Shown here: positions 34,016-45,901 of the stretch, in pieces
Layout: every line of letters begins with the position of its first letter
How positions within the stretch are numbered: the stretch's first letter is position 1
Origin: Dryocosmus kuriphilus
Taxonomy: Eukaryota; Arthropoda; Insecta; Hymenoptera; Cynipidae
DNA: 64,000 nt
Direction: 5' to 3'
NCBI GenBank assembly: GCA_038277395.1
Contig: CM076193.1
Location: forward strand, 173,826,711-173,890,710
Translations under genes and position numbers: made by a program
The notes under the pieces: generated by a model
What the model saw: the letters and a program-made list of their open reading frames with translations, nothing else
The model's database searches: none
What the model was told of the DNA's origin: nothing

Positions 34016-34709
34016 CACAATTCTCCACAAGCATGAATTACTTTCTATTTTTAAACTGTTAAACTCAAATATAATATTGTTTGTGATCCGAATTCATACA
34101 AATTTGCTACAACTAACAAATAACTACATTACTAAATTCATGTATTATGTTTCTCAAGACTTGAAACTATCTCAAATGCCCAGACAGACTTGTGTTTTTC
34201 GAAACAAGCAAAAAAGTTTGATTTTTATTTGTTTACGAGCAGAAGCACCCAACTGGTCACGCGGATTTGTCCGAGACTGGAAAAACGTAAAGAATTAGTT
34301 AATTTACAATGGGGGAAGACAAATTTTTTTTGTAGATGAAGTTCCTTCGTTTAGTTAATAATTATGAAATCATTATTCGAGAAAACTGTCATCTATTGTA
34401 TGTTTGATAATTAAATGCACTGTTCTTATTGAAACATTCAATTTTCATATCCTCGAAACTAAAGCCCATTGGAGGGAATGGAAGAATACGTATCTAATAT
34501 GTTTCGATATATTTTCACTGCATGAAGACACAGAAAAATCTGTTTGACCAATAGGAGGCCTCTTCTTGTTGGCGAAATACATTAGGTGAAGAATTATTAC
34601 ATATAGGCTTAGAATAATTTACTTATAGTAATTCTCCTATAGGGATATCCACTTCACAGAAGGTAGGATAAAATATCACAAACATTTAACTACTACATGT
34701 TGCTACTGT
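34016..34709 (+). other. Unit 1: 3' UTR and downstream flank
   Basis: Colinear with 53667-54092 and 57722-57960 in unit 2, including 'gaaactaaagcccattggagggaatgg' split by the RTE LINE there. No further gene is seen. It runs to the interspersed repeat near 34710. Confidence 0.6.
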
Positions 34710-34783
34710 AGGATGGCCTCCTCTGTAGGAAACCGATGGCACCTATTTACTATTTACAAAATCGTTTACGTTTTGAAGGAATC

Positions 34784-34785
<2 letters not shown>

Positions 34786-34848
<63 letters not shown>
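34786..34848. repeat. (TA)n microsatellite, ~63 bp
   Basis: An uninterrupted TA run inside repeat copy B. Copy A has only a short trace at the same place, so the run expanded after the copies separated. Confidence 0.95.
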
Positions 34849-34852
<4 letters not shown>

Positions 34853-35559
34853 TATTGAGACCTTCAGATTAAATTTAGAACCCTATAGATAGGCTATGCA
34901 TCCGGCGAAGATGCCGGAGAGCTGGATTATAGTCTAGTATTAAAGGAAGCCGTGAAGGTGCAAGATGCAACACTCCCACTTGTGTGCAGAGGGGCGAAAA
35001 GAAGGGATTGTGGTTACAACGAAATTATAATAATCCTCATTCAAGCCCAATCACCTGCGTCATTTTGGAATTGGGTAGTATGTACGGCCTGGATGCTTCC
35101 GAGTCATCCACTGTCCCGACCCGAATCAGTCTCTATCTAACAGGTCCAACTTTCAACCCCAGTCAGTTTTGACAACAGTGCCAATTGAAACGGCAGTGTT
35201 CTACCCACTCAATATCTTCACCTACACATCACCCTGACACCTATGTCCATGCGGTTATAGCACCTGCTTCTCGGGTAACCCGCGACATTTTGCATCGCTT
35301 GAGGACAGCATGTCCCCTACAATTCTTTGTAAATTACAATAAACTCTGTTTATTATATGACATATTATACATTCATTTTTGACATCACCCAAATCTGGCA
35401 GCGTTCCAAGTCCTTAATTCTATCCTCAGTATGCGGATCCCATCGAAAACTTGGCACCCCACTTTGGGTGCCAAATATAGCGCGAATACTATACTGGGGA
35501 AGGGTAGAGGAAGAGTGACTCTCGAGTGATGGAGGTTGGAGGAGTGAGCGTCAGTAAAA

Positions 35560-35645
35560 ACTGACTGCGGCCAGGGAAATCACATCCTTAGCAACCGGCT
35601 CAAAAGCCCGATGCATTAACCACTATGCCAACAACGAAGTCGGTG
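35560..35645 (-). repeat. tRNA-like stretch (possible SINE head)
   Basis: On the minus strand there is a box-A-like TGGCATAGTGGTTAATGC and, about 35 bases on, a degraded box B (GATGTGATTTCC). The inverted copy A has a better box B (GATTCGATTCCC). The arrangement suggests a tRNA-derived promoter inside the repeat; it is too degraded for a tRNA gene. Confidence 0.35.
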
Positions 35646-36430
35646 ATGAGTTACGTACAGTTAGCTGATCACCTCTTAACCCCTTACAGTCAACTCAGTC
35701 CTCGTGGCGGAAGGTGGGAAGCCATGTGACGTGTACCATGTACCACGTTACACTTTGGCGCGAGGACCTTCATTTCTTAAACTAGCCTAACTCCAGGAGA
35801 TCTGCCTACTCTTTTGTAAGTCTTAGGTTGAGAGTTAAGAGAGGGTAAAGGACGAGATTTAACGCCTGCCCTTCTGGAAAAGTGTCTAAGTACCTGAATA
35901 ATCGCTTAAAGACGCTGCGCGATGTATTTTATATTTCAAGATTCTTCCTGGAAAACAGAATGCGCTCTTCAGGAAGTTTCATAGTTTCTTAAGCTTGGGA
36001 AGAATATTGCTCTCGAATAAAAGGTTCACCGGTTAATCACTATACTTTGATAGCAGGAAAGGTATCATGTTGGAGTAGAAGGTTTACCTTTTATCACTGA
36101 TCCGCATGCATTTCAGGTGTCCGTTATATTATCCTAATAAGCAAAATTAATTTTTAAAAAAGCCTCGACGTGGGATAGGCGCTTGACTACTTGTCTCTGA
36201 CGCTGCTGCATTTCTTTAATTAAGCAACCTAGATACAATCGCGAAAATCATCTTGCTTGCTTTATAGGAAGTATACTTTTTATCTCTAATAGGGATTCAG
36301 TTCTTGGGTACAATCTTAGAGCGGCAAAAAAGTAAGCGTATTGATTGAGAAGACTAAGAAATGAATCTCTTCTTTTTGGAGAATTATTATTATATTGTAA
36401 AACATTGAATGTAAACTAGGAACAATTTTT

Positions 36431-36877
36431 TTTCTTTTTAATATAGCTGAAAGGTCGTCGAAAGGAAATTGAGATCATATTTATATTTAGAGCGATCGAG
36501 ATAACGACAAAAATATATTTTGGAGTAATACAAGATATTATTGATTCACATGGTGTTACATTGTCACAATATACATAACCTTATATCATAATTTTATCTT
36601 ATCATAATGTGAACCAATAATATTTTATATGAGTCCAAATTATATTTTATCCGTTATTTCGTCTTTTCACATTTCTAAGGGAGATACAACGTTTGCTAAA
36701 AATCTGAAAACTAAAATGATTTTCATTTTTGTGCAGTTTAGTTCTGGATAGCTTGCGTAGAATGTTTGTTGATATTAATCAAAATTGTAAAGTTAAGTTT
36801 GCAGATATCACATACTGTACGAAATTTTTATGTGAAGACACCTTTTTCAGCTTTGACAATGACTTCTATCAACAAAT
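36431..36877 (+). mobile_element. Penelope-like remnant upstream of unit 2, first part
   Basis: Matches 4690-5170. Near its end it reads YCTKFLCEDTFFSFDNDFYQ, the Penelope RT block before MGSP. It is cut at 36877 by the TIR element and continues at 38415. Confidence 0.7.
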
Positions 36878-38414
36878 CCCGTGTAGAAATTGAAATGGGG
36901 AGCTAGTCCGGTTACCGACCAGTTGGCCCCACTTAAAGTCAGGAGCTAGTCGGGACAACTTGTACAGCGCACGACCAGTAACGTCACGGTGGTTTATTCG
37001 GGAGCTAGTCAGTTGATTCGACTTACCCTAGTCGGGTTCTAGTTAGGCGCTAGCCCGGTAATCCGGCATATCCTTGTTGGGGTCTAGTCGGGCGCTAGTA
37101 TGACTCAAACAGCTGTCCCGAAGAAATTGGTCCAAAAAAAGAACTTATCAGCTATATATATATATATATATGTATATAACTATACATATATACGTAATTA
37201 AGGATTATTTGTACGGTCTACCGGATTCGAGTAATTCGAATTGTGTCCGGCCATTTCCGTTTTTTGAACGGTCTGCCGGAATTGAATCAATCCGGATTCT
37301 ATCCGGTCATGTCCGTGTTTTGGACTTTTACACAAAAAAAATTTTCCTAGTAGGATTCGGAAGCGGAATATAGGGGAACGCCTATATCCGGCCCTTTCAC
37401 CAACCAATGAAAAGGAGTAACACTCCCTGAACCGAAGTTGGAAGGAAGTGCCTACTCAGGGAAACGTGCCGCCTTTATAGACCCGGCGTTTCTCCTTGCT
37501 TGTGGGAGCCCAGTCTATTTGCCATCTAGCGGAGCTTCCTGGTATTTCTCCCCTGCAAGCACCTTGAACCCTGACCGGATGGATTCAAGTAAATTGCAAA
37601 TGTAGGAACTGAAAAGTAAAACATCAAAAAAAGTTGTAACTCAACAAGTAATTACAATTAAGAATAAGTTGGTAAGAATGTCATATTTTGTCGCTGGCAT
37701 GCTCCACTGAACTGAACTAAAAATATATATTCAATGATCTATTTTTATGAATAATAATATGTTAAAACAAACTTCTGTTTGCCATTTTTGTATACGTTAC
37801 TGCACATTATTAAAATGACATAATGATTTATCGTGTAATAAAATCCAATATAGAAGAAACTCAACTTCTTATTTTAATGATTTTACTCGAGCTGACAGTC
37901 CTTAATTCGAGTTTTCAATGCAAACTTGGATATATGCTTAAAATATTGGATTTTCTGAAATATAAAAGAATCTAACTTCACAACAAGCCAGCTTCATTTT
38001 CTGAAACTATTACAATTTTAAAATCGAAATTACTCTTTTTTAAACTGAAAAATGGAACTAAAATTTAAGTCAAGTCGTCGAACAGTGCGCGACTAGAACC
38101 CGCCTAGGAATGTTGACAGAAAATAGCCGCGTACGGAATTAATTATTTTTAAATAGCCCGACTTGTCCCCGACCAGCCCCCGATTAGGATTTTTGAACAA
38201 AAAATACCAACTAGCCACCCGACCGGTTCCCGACTAGATCCTACTTAGAAATGATGACAGAAAATAGCCGCGCGTACGGAATTAATTCCTTCTAAATAGC
38301 CCTACCTGCCCCAGATCAGCCCACGATTAGGATTTTTAAACACAAAAAACACCGACTAGCCCTCGACTAGCACCCTAGTTGTAGTGGGGCCAAGTGGGGC
38401 TTTTTTTACACGGG
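36878..38414. mobile_element. Non-autonomous TIR element, 1.54 kb
   Basis: Ends are inverted: CCCGTGTAGAAA at 36878 and TTTTTTTACACGGG finishing at 38414. The dinucleotide AT flanks both sides, and removing the element plus one AT restores the Penelope reading frame across the site. Both subterminal regions are crowded with CTAGTCGGG-like words; two ~130-bp direct repeats lie at about 38085-38345. A (TA)n run is at 37149-37170. No transposase is visible, so it must depend on a partner. Confidence 0.8.
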
Positions 38415-38625
38415 ATGTTGATGAGTTCACTTGTTTAAACTTTGATTGCGGATATTGTCTTGAATGATATGGAAGGTGATTTTTTTAAGAAATTTAAAAC
38501 TATACACAAATGCATATCTTTCTTTTATTATCGATATGTAGATAACACCATTTCATGTATACACGAGGAACAAGTTGATTCTGTTATTAAAGAATTTAAC
38601 TACATCATACTTGCATTGCTACAAT
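38415..38625 (+). mobile_element. Penelope-like remnant upstream of unit 2, second part
   Basis: Reads ADIVLNDMEGDFFKKFKTIH, then FFYYRYVDNTISCIHEEQV and IKEFNYI, the MGSP-following and YVDD blocks of a Penelope-like RT. It lacks the RTE LINE found at this site in units 0 and 1. Confidence 0.75.
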
Positions 38626-38967
38626 ATGTGAAAGTTTGAACATGCAAATATTCTGTCTGCTCAAATTTTTATAAAATATCTTACAGAACTTATATTAGTT
38701 TTCCGAAGGCTCAAATGAGCCCTTAACAGTAAAAATTATATCAATCTCCAACCTAAACATCGGATTCCTATAAATCGTAAGAGATTATCTAAATTGTGTC
38801 AAGTTGACATCAGTTTAAATAAATTATGGGATGTTCGCCTCCTTGAAACTAACACATAAATCGTGTAAAAGTGAGAATAATAGTTGACGAGATAACGACT
38901 GTAGTTTGTATATGTACGTGCAATACTTTATAAGTACAATAGTCAGTTTTTCCTCTAAAAGTTAAAA
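38626..38967 (+). promoter_or_regulatory. Unit 2 upstream region with TATA/TCAGT
   Basis: Colinear with 13600-13935. TATA-like TGTATATGTA near 38907 and TCAGT at 38943-38947 keep the unit 1 spacing to the ATG at 38968. Confidence 0.5.
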
Positions 38968-39022
38968 ATGAGGCACGTTCATGCTGTGCTCTTATCTTTT
39001 GCGTTTTCCTTTAAAACTATAG
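38968..39022 (+). pseudogene. Unit 2 exon 1 (signal peptide), donor lost
   Basis: Encodes MRHVHAVLLSFAFSFKTIG, an alternative version of the family leader with the same length. The next bases are GAAAAC where unit 1 has GTAACT, so the splice donor is destroyed. Together with the stop and frameshift in its last exon this marks unit 2 as a pseudogene. Confidence 0.7.
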
Positions 39023-39104
39023 GAAAACATGATAAAGTAATATATTTATAATTTTACGTTTACTTTTAATTGTCCACAAACAATAATTTGTCCTATTTAG
39101 GCTG

Positions 39105-39290
39105 CTTTCTCTATGGCCTTTTTCTAAACTTTATATGAATTAATTGTCCGGAATGATTACGAACGTTATCAGAATTTACATACGGAGTTTATATTCCATG
39201 GATGCCTACGCAGTAATAATGGAACTCTAAAATTCAAAAAAGTTGAACTCTGAAGCTCCCTCGGTACTTTTCGTTGGCGAAACCGAAGAA
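39105..39290 (+). pseudogene. Unit 2 exon 2 remnant
   Basis: The start (TTTATATGAATTAATTGTCC) matches exon 2 of units 1 and 3, but it lacks an acceptor and breaks off after about 60 bases before intron-like sequence shared with 14380-14420. Confidence 0.5.
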
Positions 39291-39427
39291 AGACCCTTGT
39301 CACTGCCCCCTCCCCCCCTCATCAACGAAATTGGAAATGTACCTATAAGGATTCAAATACGCCCAAAAGCACCACCAATTAAACTTTTTACGCCGCAAGA
39401 CCAAGAGAGTTATTGGTGGGGTTATAA

Positions 39428-39485
<58 letters not shown>
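39428..39485 (+). repeat. Poly-G run of 58
   Basis: Uninterrupted G homopolymer as written. Its length may be affected by sequencing. Confidence 0.85.
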
Positions 39486-39488
<3 letters not shown>

Positions 39489-39614
39489 TAAATACGCCAC
39501 CTTTAAAAATAACACATTTACTTATGCCATTTTGAAGTACTCCAAATGCGCTCAAACGCACGAACAATAACAGTTTTTGCTCCCCAACGATGACCGAATT
39601 ACAAGCGTCGTAGG

Positions 39615-39615
<1 letters not shown>

Positions 39616-39646
<31 letters not shown>
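39616..39646 (+). repeat. Poly-G run of 31
   Basis: Second G homopolymer at the equivalent place of the next module. The opposite arm has C15 at 41294-41308. Confidence 0.85.
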
Positions 39647-41750
39647 CTAGAGACACGGTGTCTATATCTCCGATTCTAGTTGACTCAATAAAATTGTGCT
39701 TGCGTGTTTCCATTGCAATTCAAATGCGCTCAGATGCACCAACAAGAAAATTAATGCCGCTTAATTGCACGACCTTATAGCCCCGATTCGACTTCCGCCC
39801 TGGGATCGGTGACAGCTTTCGCGCTACTGGTGTTCCTGTATACATTTCGGAATTGAACTTGCACCATTAGCATCGGTTTCAAATGCGCTCAAATGCACGT
39901 GTTTAAAAAGAATCCTAATGCCATACAACACCGGACTTTGCATACACATATGGAGGGGAAGCGGGCTAGTAACACGGTGTCTATATCTCCCATTCTAACA
40001 GATATCAGGAAGTTGTGCTTGCGTGCTTCCATTGCAATTCAAATGCGTTCAAATGCACCGCCAAGAAAACTAATTTAGCTCAATTACACGACCATATGAG
40101 CCCAACTCGACTTGCACCCGGTATTCGATGACAGCAAATATCAATTTTACCCACTACTTTGTTTATAACAATATGCTAGAGGAGTGAAGGACTTCAATCT
40201 ATGATGGATAATTGGAAAATCTAAAATTTATTTTTTCATTTTCTAACGCAATATGAACATAGAGGTATAATTACAAGCATGTAGGTATTTCTTTCGTGTT
40301 TTTATTAATTATATTACGTAGTTACTTTAAGGTCACTTCATGATTACTTTTAGGTTACGCTGTTGCATATCCATTGACTCCACGCGGTACAGTAGAGGAT
40401 AATTATGTGTATTTTAACACAAGTCATTTGATGCGAAAGTAATTATACACTTATTAAGGTAGTTAGGTAAATTCGCTCCTATTTATTCAGTTGATCATTC
40501 CCGACTTGTCATTTGATATCACAATTTACTTTTCTTGGTACCAAATCATGTCTCTGTAAAAGCACTGCCCTATTAGCGGTCGATAAGTATTTTTGAAATT
40601 GCAGTTTCTGGGTATTTAAACAGTTCTTTATAATTAAACCCTTCATCTGATTGTGAAATGCATTTTATAGGCTTTTATCTGTAAAGAAGAATAAAGGACA
40701 TGTTAGAAGATAAATTATGGATTCTCCAATTATCTATTGTAGATTGAAGTCCTTCATTCCTTTAGTATGTTGTTATAAACAAACTAATGTGGAGAACTGA
40801 CATCCGCTGCCATCAACTAGCGACTGCAGGTCGAAGTGGGCTTACATGGTCATGTGATTGAGCTAAATTTATTTTCTTGGCTTTGCATTTGAGCGCATTT
40901 GAATTGCAATGGAATCACGCAAGCACAATCTGTTAATGTCAGTTAGAGTGTGAGATATAGAAACCGTGTCACTAGCCCCCACTCCGGATATGTATGCAAA
41001 ATACGGTGTTGTATGGCATTAGGATCTTTTTTAAACAAGTGCACTTGAGCGCATTAGAAAACTGTTCGAAGGATGTAAGTGCCATTCCGAAATGTTGATA
41101 TGAACACCAGTAGCGTGACAGCTGTCACCGATTCCCGGGCGGAAGTTCAGTCGGAGGTATAGGGTCGTGTAATTGAGCGACATTAATTTTCTTGGTGGAG
41201 AATTTGAGCGCATTTAAAATACAATCGAAGCACGCAAGCACAATCTCATCATGCTACTTAGAATGGGAGATATAAGAAACCGTGTCATTAGCACCCCCCC
41301 CCCCCCCCTCGATGTCTATGCAAAATCCGCTTTTGTATGGCATTAGGATTTTTTTTTTAAACAAGTACACTTGCGTGCATTAGAAACCGGTACGAATGAT
41401 GCAAATGCCATTCCGAAATGTTGATATGAACTCCACTAGCGCGATAACTGCCATCGATCCCCGGGCGGAAGTCCAATCGGGGATACAGGGTCGTGTAATT
41501 GAGCGACATTAATTTTCGTGATAGAACATTGGAGCGCATTTAAATTGCAATGGAAGCGTGCAAGTAAAATATTGTCGGGTCAAATAGAATGGGAGATATA
41601 GGCACCGTATAGTTGGCCCCCCTCCCCCTTCCGCCAAGGGATATGCATGCAAAGTTCAGTGTTGAATGGCATTAGGAATTTTCTTAAACAAGTGCATTCG
41701 AGAGCATTTGAAACTGGTGTGAAAAGCATCTTGTGACATAATTTCATTTA

Positions 41751-42479
41751 ATTTACACAAAAATTAATTTAGTAGTTTTTTTGCAGTATTTAAATAAATA
41801 AAGATGTTGCGTCCTTTCTGGATTTTTATGATGTTTATTATGAATTCGTCGTGGACATGTTTCGAGCTAGTTTTAACTCATAATTGTGACGGTTAATAAC
41901 GTATATAACCAGCGGTTTCTATAGAGAATACAAACATGTATATTAGTTGGCTGACAATAATATAGCTTATGTAACGAGCGAAATACAATCTTACCAGAAA
42001 GAGGAAGCGCTTTTAAACTCCTCTTCATTTTAAGAAATGTGCAGAACACTTTAAAAAGCAAACAAATATGTTCGACTTCTTGTTAACAGAAATTGCAGCC
42101 TACGAAAGGTTTTAATTTTGTAGGATATTGAGTAATTTAACTATACAACTTTATATTAAATATATGATGCTAGATAGTACTTTCGAAAATGTTATTATTA
42201 AATTAAATAATGCAGTTAATGCTAAAACCATAAATAAAAAGTTTAAAAAAGTGAGAAAGCTATATTAGAGAGGCGTGGTGGAGAGGCCATGACTAAAATT
42301 TTTAGTTTAGAAATTTATATACGTATATATTTTGACCCGGGAAATATTTGAAGTAGAGAAGGAGAAAAGAATTTTGTAATAAAAATATTTTCAGATAAGT
42401 GAATTTGTGCAAATAAGTTATTATAAATATTACTCAAACCTTGGATGTAAGATCTAAAATTAACAGAATTTTTATCATT
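41751..42479. other. AT-rich region, nothing recognised
   Basis: A 62-codon minus-strand ORF (42061-41873) has no support. This is possibly the 3' end of the adjacent Penelope-like element. Confidence 0.35.
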
Positions 42480-43870
42480 TTGTATGTAAATCATTTCGAG
42501 ATTTAAACTTTGTTTATGTTAGGTTCTATTTCCAGAATTCGAAAATTTTCTAAATTAAAACCGAAATTGTGTGTAAAATCATGAGCGTGTTTAGCGATAG
42601 CAGTATGTAACGTCTATGTAACGAAAATAAAAAGTTATTGGAGAATTAATAGATTTGAAACTTTACTTTTGATATGTTCGATAAAAATATTAGCTGTGGC
42701 TGCAGAAATTGGTGAACCCATTGGTAATTCAAAGATCTGCAGATAGAATTTATCATTGAGTTAGCAATATATGAGGATGATAAACATAATATTAGAATAG
42801 TGTCGAAGTTCTCTCTGGAAAGAAGAGAGTGAGACTTAATTGAGGAGAGGTTTATCGAAAGTGCACATCTCCACTATCAAAAAATTTTCAGAAGAGACAA
42901 AAAACGTGATACAGAGCCACATTAGCTCTTAAAATGAAACCAAAATTACCAATAAGTTCCTTTCTCACCCCTTAGTTTAGACCCTTAATTACATCTTTGT
43001 TATTTAAAACCTGCCCCTGTTACGAGGGAAAGTATTTTGGAGATGTTGAGTTTTGACGCAAACACGTGGAGATGTCGAGTTTTGATAAAAACGAAAAAGT
43101 TTGGAAACCTTTTTGAGCCATTTTCCAGCCCTACCAAATGCTCTGTCTGCGGGAAGAAAGCTATGCCCGCGTACTGTCAGCAAAGTAACCTGTAGACAGG
43201 GCGAAATTCTATGGGAGAAAATGGCGCCACACAAAAACGCGTGCCGCAACATGGAACTAAGTGGCGTAATGAATTTCACCGCGATCTAGTGTATGGAAAA
43301 CAAACCAATGTACTTAATCCTCTAAGGGTGTGCTGCCATCTGTTCGGGAACCTGGGTAATAAAATAAAAAACAGAGGTCATTGCCGACAAGTTTGGAGAT
43401 GTTAAGTTTTGAAAAAAACAGTGGACCCGGCCATGCTAAAAATGTAAGGAGGTGTTCAGTTTTGATAATGACAGAATGCAAAACTTCTAAAGCTTACAGA
43501 TGTTCAGTTTTGACAAAGACACGCGTTTTTGTAATGACCTCAGTACAAATCCACAAAAAAACGTTATTTGGTCAGAGGTGGAGACGTGCACTTTTGATAA
43601 ACCTCTCCTCAATTTCGATCCTGTTTCTTCGAATGGTAGTTCCAATGAGATCCCAAGAAATATTCGTGTACATTGAGACAATATCTAGAGAGATAATAGT
43701 AAAATCATCGGGGATCGTGATTTTATCGATCGTGTTTTTAAAATCCCAACTTTCTGTAATGTCATAATTTCTTTTTCCCACGATTTTTTGTAGAGAATTT
43801 AATAAAGATTTAGATATGCAGTGGAAAACATCTTTATTTAAAATTAATTTTTCTTGGGTGACCACTTTCA
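42480..43870 (-). mobile_element. Penelope-like element on the minus strand, interrupted
   Basis: Minus-strand order: RT with IPDDFTIISLDIVSMYTNIS (43865-43572); later RT with FYLQIFELPMGSPISAATAN (about 42760-42640); then a likely GIY-YIG tail, AIAKHAHDFTHNFGF with LENFRILEIE (about 42600-42490). Sequence from about 42880 to 43570 is foreign. A short piece of the RT (IEERFIESAHLH) also occurs in plus orientation at 42845-42880, showing a rearrangement. This copy is separate from the remnants upstream of the gene units. Confidence 0.75.
42881..43570. mobile_element. Insertion with DUF7869-type fragment and repeated GTTTTGA motif
   Basis: The minus strand at 43279-43004 reads LTVRGHSFLPADRAFGRAGK, the block also seen at about 6215, so a second copy of that family reached here. 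A motif close to 'ggagatgttcagttttgacaaaaac' recurs at least five times between 43030 and 43600. Boundaries are approximate. Confidence 0.55.
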
Positions 43871-44239
43871 GAAGTAAAATTTTGTTAATATCTGAACATA
43901 TTCAAATGTCTCTGAAAACATTTGTGTGGTGCATTTATGCAATTTTGAGAAATCAGTGTTCGTGTTAGGTCACCACTTTCATGAGGGTTAATGTGTCGAA
44001 ATCTGACACAATTATAAATATATTTGAAATTTTCTGGTGATGAATTTGAGCGCATTTGAAGTCAAATAGATTTATGTCGAGATAAGTAATTTTAATCCCA
44101 ACAGAAAGAATTTAACCACAGCATGGTTCTAGCCCCTCTACCATTTGCCACATGTTACTAACTGGCACAATTTACTGAAGCAAAATTTTTAACTGGTGGT
44201 GCATAACAGCGCATTTGAAACTATGAAAGCTTGTCATAG
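43871..44239. other. Spacer with scattered fold-back module pieces
   Basis: Fragments such as 'tttgagcgcatttgaa' (44047) and 'gcgcatttgaaact' (44211) echo the modules of 39291-41750, so that element may originally have reached here. No gene is seen. Confidence 0.4.
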
Positions 44240-44803
44240 AAGCTATTTTAACGGTTCCAATGATTTAGGAGATTTTAAAGCTTTTAAGTGATTTTAATGG
44301 CGTTTAAGGTATTTTAAGGTCTTTAAGGTACTGAAAGGTATTTAAAGTTTTTAAGGTTTTTTAAGAGCTTATAAAATATTTGAAGAGATTAATGTATTTC
44401 AAGAGATTTAGGAAGTTTAGGAGATTGAAGGGATTAGTGGTTTTATGGTGTTTAAATTTTTAAGAGATTCTATGGTTTTGAGGCGTTTGAGTGGCTTTAA
44501 GGAATTTTACCGGATTCAATATTGTAACACGTTCAAAGCGGTAGCTTTAACAATTAAACCAGAATTCACAGGCTCAACAATCTAAAGATAATTAAGGGAC
44601 TTTAATCGTTTTCAAGGGATTTGAAGAGCTTTAAGAGATTTTAAGAGTGTTTGAGACATTTTGAAAGATTTGAAGGTCTTTTAAAGGGTTTTAAGGGATT
44701 ATTTTGTTTTAAGGAATTTATGGAATTTAAGTGACCATACTCGACTTTAAGTGTTTTAGAAAATTTGAATTTTTTAAGTAATTTGAAGAATTTTCAAGGA
44801 TCT
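44240..44803 (+). repeat. TTTTAAGG tract of unit 2, left of the LTR element
   Basis: Colinear with 16560-17060 in unit 1, including the spacer with AATTAAACCAGAATTCACAG. It resumes after the LTR element at 49766. Confidence 0.75.
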
Positions 44804-45168
44804 TGATATACACCAGCGGGTATAGCTTGACAAGCAAAAAGGGAGTTGCGTATTACTGCGTTTAAACTTCGTTTTTCCCTGTCATAGCGACGACCTTTGC
44901 TGGCCACCCCCAATTAGTTTCTTCATTATTGGAATGGTTTCCTTTCACCCATTAAGTTTCGAAACAAAACCTTATCTTCCCTTTTCTAAACTCTCAAACC
45001 GCGCTGCCAAAACTCAGCCAGCCAACCAGAATACCGCGCGGGGGAAAATTTTCCCACGTTTTTCAAATTGACACATTAATTATACATTAGTGTTATTTTT
45101 TTTTTGTAGATTTTTTATCAGCCATATTGCACTTATTGCTGCCATTACTTTTGCCGTAGCAACGACCT

Positions 45169-45840
45169 TTGCTGGCCCCTCTAAGTAAATCGCTAGTTGT
45201 TACTATTGTATACATCATGGTCGCCTCCAAACAGCAGGATGCCTATCGCTTCTGCATCGACTTTCGCCGTCTGAATGAGCAAACCGTCGACGCCGCCCAG
45301 TGTTTACCCAGGATCCACCAAATCCTCAAGGATATAGGTAAATCTAAGATTTCCACAATATTTTATTTGAAGAGTGGCTACTGACAAATCCCCGTAACCC
45401 CAGAAGCCCGAAAATATACCACCTTCTCTGCCCCCGATGACGGCCAGTACCAGTTCCAGATCATGCCTTTCGGCCTCAAAAACGCACCTGGAACTCTCCC
45501 GAATTCAATGAGATACGTCCTGGCCGATATTTGTGGCGATTTTTGTATCACCTATTTGGACGGCATTATCATCCACGCGGACAAATGGGACGATTACCCG
45601 CGCCACTTCGCTCTTCTTCTCGAAAGTCTGCTAACCTACGGCCTAACCTGCTCCCCGCAGATGTTCAAATACGGCCAATCAAGCTTACCCTATTTGGTGC
45701 ATATCATCACTGCAAACGGAAACCACCCCAGCTCCGAAACGTCGAGGACATCCTCAACGCCGCAACACCATGCAGTCGTAAGCAGATGACCTCATTCCTG
45801 GGAACCTGCAATTGGCTAAAGGAGTACATCCCACGCTAGT
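45169..45840 (+). pseudogene. Gypsy reverse transcriptase, broken
   Basis: Reads YRFCIDFRRLNEQTVDAAQC, LPRIHQIL, FYLKSGY with a stop directly after it (45382-45384), then YQFQIMPFGLKNAPGT and ITYLDGIIIHA. The catalytic YLDD has become YLDG. A frameshift near 45720 moves the C-terminal part into another frame (SFLGTCNWLKEYIP). Confidence 0.85.
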
Positions 45841-45901
45841 CGGAATTAACCACCCCCTTGCAGACCTTCTATCATAGAGGAAGCCGTATCGATGGACTCC
45901 G

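Larger units (their letters stand above)
34710..36430 (+). repeat. 1.6-kb interspersed repeat, copy B
   Basis: Inverted relative to 2890-4480. It begins near 'tgtaggatggcctcc' and ends near 'gaatgtaaactaggaac'. It includes a (TA)n run (34786-34848), an internal short inverted pair 'ggcaccccactttgggtgcc' (35453-35472) and a tRNA-like stretch (35560-35640). Two short plus-strand ORFs (34952-35172) are not conserved as proteins. Non-autonomous element of unknown class. Confidence 0.65.
39291..41750. repeat. Second fold-back with tandem modules and poly-G runs
   Basis: Left arm about 39291-40240 and right arm about 40715-41750 are inverted ('ggacttcaatctatgatgga' against 'ctattgtagattgaagtcc'), leaving a loop of about 470 bp. 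Each arm holds repeats of a module with 'acggtgtctatatctcc', 'aattgtgcttgcgtg' and 'caaatgcgctcaaatgcac', with homopolymer G (left) or C (right) between modules. Three or more modules are seen on the right (40860-41720). ORFs across it are only poly-Gly/poly-Pro artefacts. Confidence 0.75.

Noticed and set aside
35560..35645. A functional tRNA gene
   Set aside because: Box B is degraded, no cloverleaf could be drawn and it lies in a dispersed repeat.
39243..39515. ORFs on both strands reading poly-Gly or poly-Pro
   Set aside because: They exist only because the poly-G run is open in all frames; no start context, paralogue or domain.
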